Made by a program: the position numbers and the translations under genes
DNA from: Schistocephalus solidus
Lineage: Eukaryota > Platyhelminthes > Cestoda > Diphyllobothriidea > Diphyllobothriidae
Direction of reading: 5' to 3'
NCBI GenBank assembly: GCA_017591395.1
Contig: WEDG01000895.1
Span: forward strand, 248,001 to 312,000
Length of the DNA: 64,000 bases
Notes under the pieces: generated by a model
The model's database searches: none
Told to the model about the DNA's origin: nothing
What the model saw: the letters and a program-made list of their open reading frames with translations, nothing else
Part shown: positions 57,698-64,000 of the stretch, one piece after another
Layout of the letters: the number at the start of each line of letters is the position of its first letter
Position numbering within the stretch: position 1 is the first letter of the stretch

Positions 57698-57976
57698 CTA
57701 GAGCGAAGCAATCCAAGTTTGTTCAAGCTCCTCAAGTGGGAGAGAGCACCAGATTAGGTGTTTTTGTAAAGACACCTGGATATATGGAATGAGGGAAATG
57801 TCATAGGTTGAAGGATGGCCAGTCAGGACAAAGTGCTGACCACGCGTCCGTGACCTTGACTGGTGACTTGTTGCGCACATGTGGTGTGGTGTCCAGATAC
57901 TCGTGGCAGCATACACTCTATCTCCCATGGTAAAGTAGACGGCCTCGGGTAGGGGAGAAGTAAGAAAAGGTACCAA
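57698..57976 (-). other. Arm-encoded open frame, unidentified
   Basis: 92-codon frame shared, with differences, with 61065-61433 on the other arm. Conservation between arms only reflects the recent duplication. No domain recognised. Probably element-derived or non-coding. Confidence 0.3.
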
Positions 57977-57999
57977 TGAATGTTAAACAGATGTTATGA

Positions 58000-58860
58000 C
58001 GGATTTCATCCTAAAAACCGTTTGACGGGTTTGCAGATTCTAGTCTACCCTTTGAAGGTGACATTTTCGATATCAGCGCTGATGTGTGGAGTAGGGGATT
58101 CCTCTGCCCGGAGGTGATTGTGGGCCGAGATATAAGAAGGATGGTGAATATACACCTCGGCTGGCTGCGTTTTGTCCTGTGTAGGCAGAAGATCGTCTGT
58201 CCTTTGGACGTTCTCTTCAACGTCCGGGTTTGCGAGCAGTTTGACCTTCCTGAATCCTTCGTCTTCTCTGTCCATTTGGCTGCGGAATAGGTGCAGATGT
58301 TACTCTAGTATGCTCCCACCTTTCTCCATTTTGCTCTTGCTTATTCGAACAACTGCCGGACACCATTTCGCTTCGCATTCGAATGTCGTGTAAACAATTA
58401 CGCTTGGCACGAATATTTAAGGTTAGCTCTGCACGTCATATCACACTTTCAGTTGTGTCCGTTTTTCGATTGCAGTGGCACGCGTCGAAGGATTTAGTGA
58501 ATCGAGTCATGTGCGTAACTGCCACTTGCAACTCAATGCTGCAGGTGAAAACCGGTTGAGTCGTATGGCCTTATGCAGTAGCTAATCAAAAAGCCTGAGT
58601 GATTCGTAGATAAATTCACTTATCTTTCTTTAGCTAGGAGATTTTTTATTGTATGAACTGCGCGCTTTGCACGGCCATTTGAAGCCGCATTGTAGGCGTA
58701 TTATTAAATACGAGTTAAGCATCAGAAAGCAGTTCTCCAAAGTACCAACCAGGGCTATGGCAACTATGAGAGCGATAAGGTATCATCTGTTAAATTGAAT
58801 GGGCGTGAGAAATTTGTGGATAATTTCGCTTGTGTCTCTTTAGCTAGGACGTGTTTGATT
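58000..58860 (-). pseudogene. Gypsy integrase C-terminal remnant, left arm
   Basis: Minus-strand partner of 60213-61050, including an AKRAV..IK-like segment at 58640-58720. Confidence 0.55.
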
Positions 58861-59690
58861 GCATATCTTCGGGAAAGTATATATAGTATTTATGTGGCTG
58901 CACCTAAAATATGTTGTGCAGGCAGCCGTGGCTTCGCTAAGATATAAATATATATGTAAAGTTGGGGTGTTCTATGATGTGCTAAAAATGCTGTGCATAT
59001 GTGCAACGTTTGACTGCCTGGAGTCTCCACCCCCTCCACTATAGACAACACAGAGGTGCCCTTATATCACAAGGTCAATTGCTAATGGGACTTGATCTGA
59101 ATGTCAGCTGGGAAGATCTTTTTGAGATTGCCTCAAAACCGAATCTCTGAGGATACTATTGTCAACTTCAAAAGGAACTGCGCCACACCAAGCAAAGCTC
59201 CTCCATTTTCTCGTAGTCATTTTTCAGTGGGATTCTTTAACGACGAATGTTGTGCGTTTCCCCACTGTACGTTTGTTCAATAGATTGATTCGTTTACATT
59301 AACTTTGACTCTGATGAATATTTCCTGGTGCACGTGCTGTGAACGTGTTCACTCGCTGTCATATTGAAAATGCCGCGCATTTTTAAGTTTTTACTTCATA
59401 ATTAGTTTTGTGCATTCTATATTCTTAATGACCTGTGAAAATGTTATAACTAAACTATTGCTTATGCATATCTGTGCCCTTTAAATACAGTTTTTAAGAG
59501 CAATTGTCATTTTCTCAAAAGGTACTGGTTGTTACTGATTGATATATGAGCAATTGGCCCATCTCAACATAGTAATCTAAAGACCTTCTTTTAATTCACG
59601 TAATAAGATGATTGCAATCTGGCTGGCTTTTCTTATTTTCCCGTGATTTTAAGATATTCAACAGCCGTCAGAGCGCAGTGAATCTAAAAG
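58861..59690. other. Inner spacer of inverted duplication, outer part
   Basis: AT-rich, no recognised feature. The Gypsy integrase begins at its right edge. Confidence 0.45.
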
Positions 59691-59699
59691 ACGAATACG

Positions 59700-61000
59700 G
59701 ACTTTCGGGCCGACAGGTCATCCATAGAGACTTGCACAATGCTCATTCTTGTACAGTTAGAAGTAAAAGACTTGTCCACAGCTATGTTTGTTGACCCATA
59801 ATATACGCAGATATCGTAAATATGGTAAAAACATGTCACGTGTGTCCAATAAATCAGGTGACCATAACGAAGTTGCCTCTGGAGCCCTATACCTGGTTCG
59901 ACTCGCCCTAGAAGGGGCACAACTCGACTAATGTTTGGACATTCCAAGGCGATATGGCCTTGGTCGTGGTTGATGCCCACACAAAGGGATTCAGGCGATT
60001 CCGAACGGAAACTCCTGTTCTTTAATTACTGCAATCTACAACTTGCGATTCATTTATTCTAATTCTGGAACACCAGAAATTGTCGTTTCAGAAAATTGCC
60101 CAGCCTTTACTAGCGTAGAATTTGAATAATTTCTTGAGGAAAACGAAATTAAACATAAATGCTGTCCCCACCACACGGCTTCAACTGGCCTTGCAAAGCG
60201 CGCACTTCAGGCAATAAAACACGTCCTAGCTAAAGAGACACAAGCGGAATTATCCACAAATTTCTCACGCCCATTCAATTTAACAGATGATACCTTATCG
60301 CTCTCATAGTTGCCATAGCCCTGGTTGGTACTTTGGAGAACTGCTTTCTGATGCTTAACTCGTATTTAATAATACGCCTACAACGCGGCTTCAAATGGCC
60401 GTGCAAAGCGCGCAGTTCATACAATAAAAAATCTCCTAGCTAAAGAAATATAAGTGAATTTATCTACGATTCTCTGAGGCTTTTTGATTAGCTACTGCAT
60501 AAGGCCATACGACTAAACCGGTTTTCGCTTGCAGCATTGAGTTGCATGCGGCAGTTACGCACATGACTCGATTCACTAAATCCTTCAACGCGTACGAAAG
60601 CAATCGATAAACGGACACCACAGAAAGTGTCATATGACGAGCACAGCTGACCTTAAATATTCGCGCCAAGCGTAGGTGTCTACACGTCATTCGAATGCGA
60701 AGCGAAATGGTGTCCGGCAGTAGTTTGGACAAGCAAGAGGCAAATGGAGAAGGTGGAAGCATAGTCCAGTGACATCTTTATCAATTCCGCAGCCATACGG
60801 ACATAGAAGATGAAGAATTCGGGAAGGGCAAACTACTCGCATACCCCGACGTTGATTACAAACCTCCAGAGGACAGAAAATCTACTACACACACAGTACA
60901 ATAACGCAGCCAGCCGAGGTGTATATTCACCATTCTTCTAATATCTCAGCCCGCAATCACCTCCGGGCAGAGGAACCCCCTACTCCACAAATCAGCGCTG
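59700..61000 (+). pseudogene. Ty3/Gypsy-type integrase remnant
   Basis: Plus-strand frames give a zinc-binding segment (LHNAH, later CHVC), an integrase core (LVVVDAHTK with the first catalytic D, then GTPEIVVS.N with the second-acid region changed to E), and FTSVEFE.FL.EN.IKHK leading to the SNGLAKRAL-like segment. Near 60480 the LISYCIRPYDSTGF part resembles the late LLAYR..PH.TTG block. Stops and frameshifts throughout. No RT or LTRs seen nearby, so it is an isolated pol piece. Its end is duplicated in the left arm. Confidence 0.75.
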
Positions 61001-62370
61001 ATATCCAAAATGCAGCCTTCAAAGGGTAAACTAGAATCTGCAAACCCGTCGAACGGTTTTTAGGATGAAATCAGTCATAAAAGCGGTTAAGTATTTATTG
61101 GTACCTTTTCTTACTTCTCCCCTTCCCGAGGCCGTCTACTTTACGGTGGGGGATGAAGTGTGCGCTGCAACGAGTATCTGGACACCACACCACATGTGCG
61201 CAACAAGTCACCAGTCAAGGTCACGGACGTTTGGTCAGCACATTGTCCTGACTGGCCATCCTTCAACCTATGACATTTCCCTCATTCCATATATCCAGGC
61301 GTCTTTACAAGAACACCCCTCTGGTGCTCACTCCCGTTTGAGGAGCTTGAAAAAACTTGGATTGCTTCGGTCTAGCCCAATCATCGGGAGAGAATGGCAA
61401 AGTTCAGCGAAAGTTGACTCCATTTGGAATTAAACTTGAGGAAATCAGTAAAACTTTATCCACTTACAAATATAAACTGAAAATCTATCGTTTCTGAAGA
61501 AAGAGTAAATAAATAAAACTGGCTTGCTTTGCAGAAGATTGCTCATTCAAATGTCCGGACCAAATTTTTGGGATTGACCGGATGCAAATTAAACTGCAGG
61601 CAGTAAAGCGAATATGCTATCTGAAATTAAATCAACCAGAATATATAAAAATGCCGTTTTACGTGCAAAAATGTACTTGGTGAAGTTTGAACTTGAAACG
61701 AGCTTGAGCTATTTTTATTCACGGTGGTTATTCCAAATTACTCATCGGATGCTTTTTTAATCTTTAATTATATAGAGAGCCAATTTAAACTGTAGCCTTT
61801 CTAAATCTTACATTATTCTACCGGACAGCGCACGTCATCCTGGAGAAAGACTTGTGTGTGGGCATTATGCCTGATCTCTCGCTCAACCAGCACGCTCTAT
61901 TTTATCCCTCAAGTAACTAGAAAACTATTAAAATACCCAATGTTCGTCCAAACTCGACGCTTAGTTACTCAAACTGTCAGCAGTGAACATCGGCCTTCAG
62001 AAATACCGTAATTAAGAAGTACCCAAGTGACCCCTTTATCCACGGTTTCGAGCGAATTTGCAAGTCAATATTTGGTTCATGCTCAAAAATATAGCGGGAG
62101 TAATAGTACATAAAGAGAGCAGCGTCGTTCAAAGAGGTGAAGCGTGCAGAAGTATATCGATTAATCGCTTCACGTTGCAGACTTGTGCGATCGATTTTTC
62201 AGACCAGTTAATCTAATTACAAGTAGCTTGCCTAGTGCGCATTTTCTAAGAACCGCTTCGCAGCAAAGGAAAAAGTTCGTTTAGTTCCTGCAGTATTTTT
62301 TGCAATTGAAAGCTGACTTTCAAGCTGTACAGCGAATGTATGCGAGACATCAACTTTCGTCCTGCGGCGA

Positions 62371-62549
62371 TCAAGGCAGACAAAATGCCGTGCACTGTGC
62401 CAGGCTCAAAAAGTTGTTGCCATTTCCACGGCAACCACCGTAGACGAAAATGCTTGCAGGTTCCGGATTTCGAGTCAAAGTAAAACCGTGCGTTGTGGCG
62501 TCTGCATGGTCCACTTTCCACTTGGCAAGAAAGCACTGTGGCAGGGCAG
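62371..62549 (-). pseudogene. Kunitz exon, right-arm copy, doubly frameshifted
   Basis: Minus-strand copy of 56526-56702. It has the same extra base before YGGC, and an additional length change near its start (CQVESGPC versus LPMESGPC). P1 Arg is retained. Confidence 0.85.
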
Positions 62550-63758
62550 CTACAAGGAGAAAGAAAAAATGAAAAAAATTAGTTGCAATGATACAAAGGC
62601 ATGGAAGTTATGTCAAGTCTAATGAACGCATAGATGCCGTTTACATAAGGGTTAATGACGTGGTGTGTTGTGTTCCTAAAGTTTACTTATGAGAGCGTAC
62701 CAAAAAACGAGAATTATTTATTTATTTGTAAACAGTCAAGTAAGCATAATGAAAGCATTATTCCCCTTTAAAATACTGCCAATTGGATGATATGCAATTG
62801 TCCCTACGAGTTTCTACTGTTCAAGTAGCTTTCTTACATTCTTCTGAACAAATGCTGCTGGGGACCCAACCTTTATTGCTTAACCTCTTCATTTTTCTAA
62901 AACTTTTAGCTTTTTGTCCTTTTCGAATAAAAAGAAATAACATTGGGCTGGTTCAGGCCAGGGAGGCACATGAGAAACAGTTTTCATGCCGATTTTGCCA
63001 AAACTGGTTTGTTTTGAAGGCTAACAGGACGGGCGAGTTGTTAGAATGAAGCAGCTTGTGCCCCCGTAACAGTAACTTAGGTAGCATTTTCCACTGTTTC
63101 ACGCAATCACCCCGTCACTTGCAGACGACAATGTTGATTTACTGTGGGGTCATGAGTTAAATATTTAACGTGAACGATTCTTTTGAGGTTTAAACATCAC
63201 TATGGATGCGCTGCTCCTTAAAGTTTGTCATTGCATAATCCCAGAGAGGGGCTTTAATGAAACAATAACTATACCTGCTGCAATGATGTCTCATAAACGC
63301 TTATTAGTCAACTGAACAGGAAGTGCCCAATAAACGCATCTAGAGTGAGAGGGCAGCACTGCCAACCCACTTGATCACAGAAAAATCTGAACTATTTTTT
63401 GTTCATCGTCGTACAACTTTCCCTTTTTAATGTGCATTTATTAAATAGATATTGGTTCGGTTGCCAGGGATACAACTATTACAACTGCAATGCTCCATCG
63501 TGAAAAACGTTCGCTGAACCTGTTTTGTAGTAATTGTGAACTACATATGGATAATTCGGAGTTAAATTATCCTATGTTTTTTATGACTCCTGTCTCTGGC
63601 CGTCATGGGCCTATGGAAAAAGTATCCGTGTAACTGAGGATTAAAAGCACGAATAACGCAGAACGCCTATAGGACGACCAGGTAGCAAACGGTGCGCATC
63701 ATCTATGTCTTGTGGGTGCTATGGTATGCCTGGTAAGTCGAAATACATATTGACTTAC

Positions 63759-63800
63759 CCTTTGGTTTTTCGATTGGAAATTCCTCGGCAATCCTCGGAG
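63759..63800 (-). CDS. Cassette B, right-arm copy (42 nt)
   Basis: Encodes APRIAEEFPIEKPK with acceptor CTTTTAG and a strong GTAAGT donor, better than the GTTAGT of the left-arm copy. Upstream exons of this minus-strand gene would lie beyond the window. Confidence 0.6.
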
Positions 63801-63876
63801 CTAAAAGATGAAGGACTTCTGGGTGAACTGTATATTAAGTCAATGCTTTAATATTGAATTTTTTCCCTTTCCCATG

Positions 63877-63978
63877 GTAACACTTTAAACGATATCCTTA
63901 CTCACCTGTTGTTAATAGCTGTCTGCGTAACACTTTAAACGATATCCTTACTCACCTGTTGTCAACAGCTGTCTGCGT
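63877..63978. repeat. 51-bp tandem duplication at arm edge
   Basis: A 51-bp unit starting 'gtaacactttaaacgat' is present twice in a row and differs at two positions. The first copy is the outer end of the inverted-repeat arm. Confidence 0.85.
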
Positions 63979-64000
63979 GGTATTATGCAGCAATATTTGT

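Larger units (their letters stand above)
55840..58860 (+). repeat. Left arm of large inverted duplication
   Basis: Matches the reverse complement of 60213-63930. It includes gene 5 cassette B and the Kunitz exon, an unidentified stretch, and Gypsy integrase sequence on the minus strand at its inner end. It is shorter than the right arm by about 0.7 kb. Confidence 0.92.
60213..63930 (-). repeat. Right arm of large inverted duplication
   Basis: Inverted partner of 55840-58860 with a longer middle: about 0.7 kb between roughly 62930 and 63640 has no counterpart in the left arm. Confidence 0.92.

Noticed and set aside
61065..61433. 122-codon open frame in the right arm as a real gene
   Set aside because: Its only support is the matching but shortened frame in the left arm, explained by the recent inverted duplication; no domain recognised and it overlaps retroelement-derived sequence.
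1..64000. Bacterial operons or contamination
   Set aside because: No long contiguous coding, clear introns, TATA boxes, poly(A) signals, SINEs and LINEs throughout.

Overview
This window is eukaryotic. It is AT-rich and low in long open reading frames, with canonical GT-AG introns, TATA boxes, AATAAA signals and many degenerate retroelements. Several features point to a flatworm: short symmetric exons as in flatworm micro-exon genes, single-domain secreted Kunitz inhibitors, a Penelope-like element, a CR1-type LINE and abundant tRNA-derived SINEs. From memory of the zinc-finger retroelement (29.5-30.0 kb) and of the SINE core I lean towards a large-genome diphyllobothriidean tapeworm. That placement is inference; only 'flatworm' is well supported.

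The main content is a cluster of five plus-strand genes that I rebuilt by hand from splice signals. Each has a TATA box about 38-47 bp before the ATG, a 58-67 nt first exon encoding a signal peptide, none to many tiny exons, and a last exon of about 175-182 nt encoding one six-cysteine Kunitz domain. Every exon junction is phase 1. Intact internal exons are 18, 24, 33, 36, 39, 42, 48, 54 or 60 nt long, so any of them can be skipped or included without losing frame. The loci are gene 1 (5116-12005), gene 2 (16769-20322), gene 3 (24697-27557), gene 4 (31995-43012) and gene 5 (54267-56702, broken by a frameshift). A sixth Kunitz exon, also broken, lies on the minus strand at 62371-62549. In architecture these are micro-exon genes whose last exon is a protease inhibitor: a changeable, often proline-rich N-terminal tail on a fixed inhibitor head. 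The residue at the inhibitory P1 position differs between copies (Met, Leu, Ala, Ala, Arg).

The micro-exons form recognisable families. Cassettes C-D-E occur twice in gene 1 and once, in the same order, in gene 4. Cassette F is in genes 3 and 5. Cassettes A and B form a tandem array in gene 4 (38.27-42.21 kb, about 1.95 kb period); B recurs in gene 5. Some array copies have decayed: lost acceptors, +1 insertions, an in-frame stop.

Most of the rest is mobile-element debris. There is a DDE transposase remnant (0.29-0.56 kb), a CR1-like LINE with a CAGTT tail (12.48-15.72 kb, minus), Penelope-like 3' pieces (23.2, 25.3, 25.7 kb) and an RT plus GIY-YIG fragment (50.25-51.12 kb). There are also C2H2 retroelement remnants (29.47-30.04 kb), a Ty3/Gypsy integrase fragment (59.7-61.0 kb), two tRNA-derived SINE families and a third repeat family at 27.9-29.2 kb. 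The right end is an inverted duplication of about 3 kb (arms 55.84-58.86 and 60.21-63.93 kb) carrying both broken Kunitz copies. No transcript data were available: exons come from sequence signals, phase and homology between copies.
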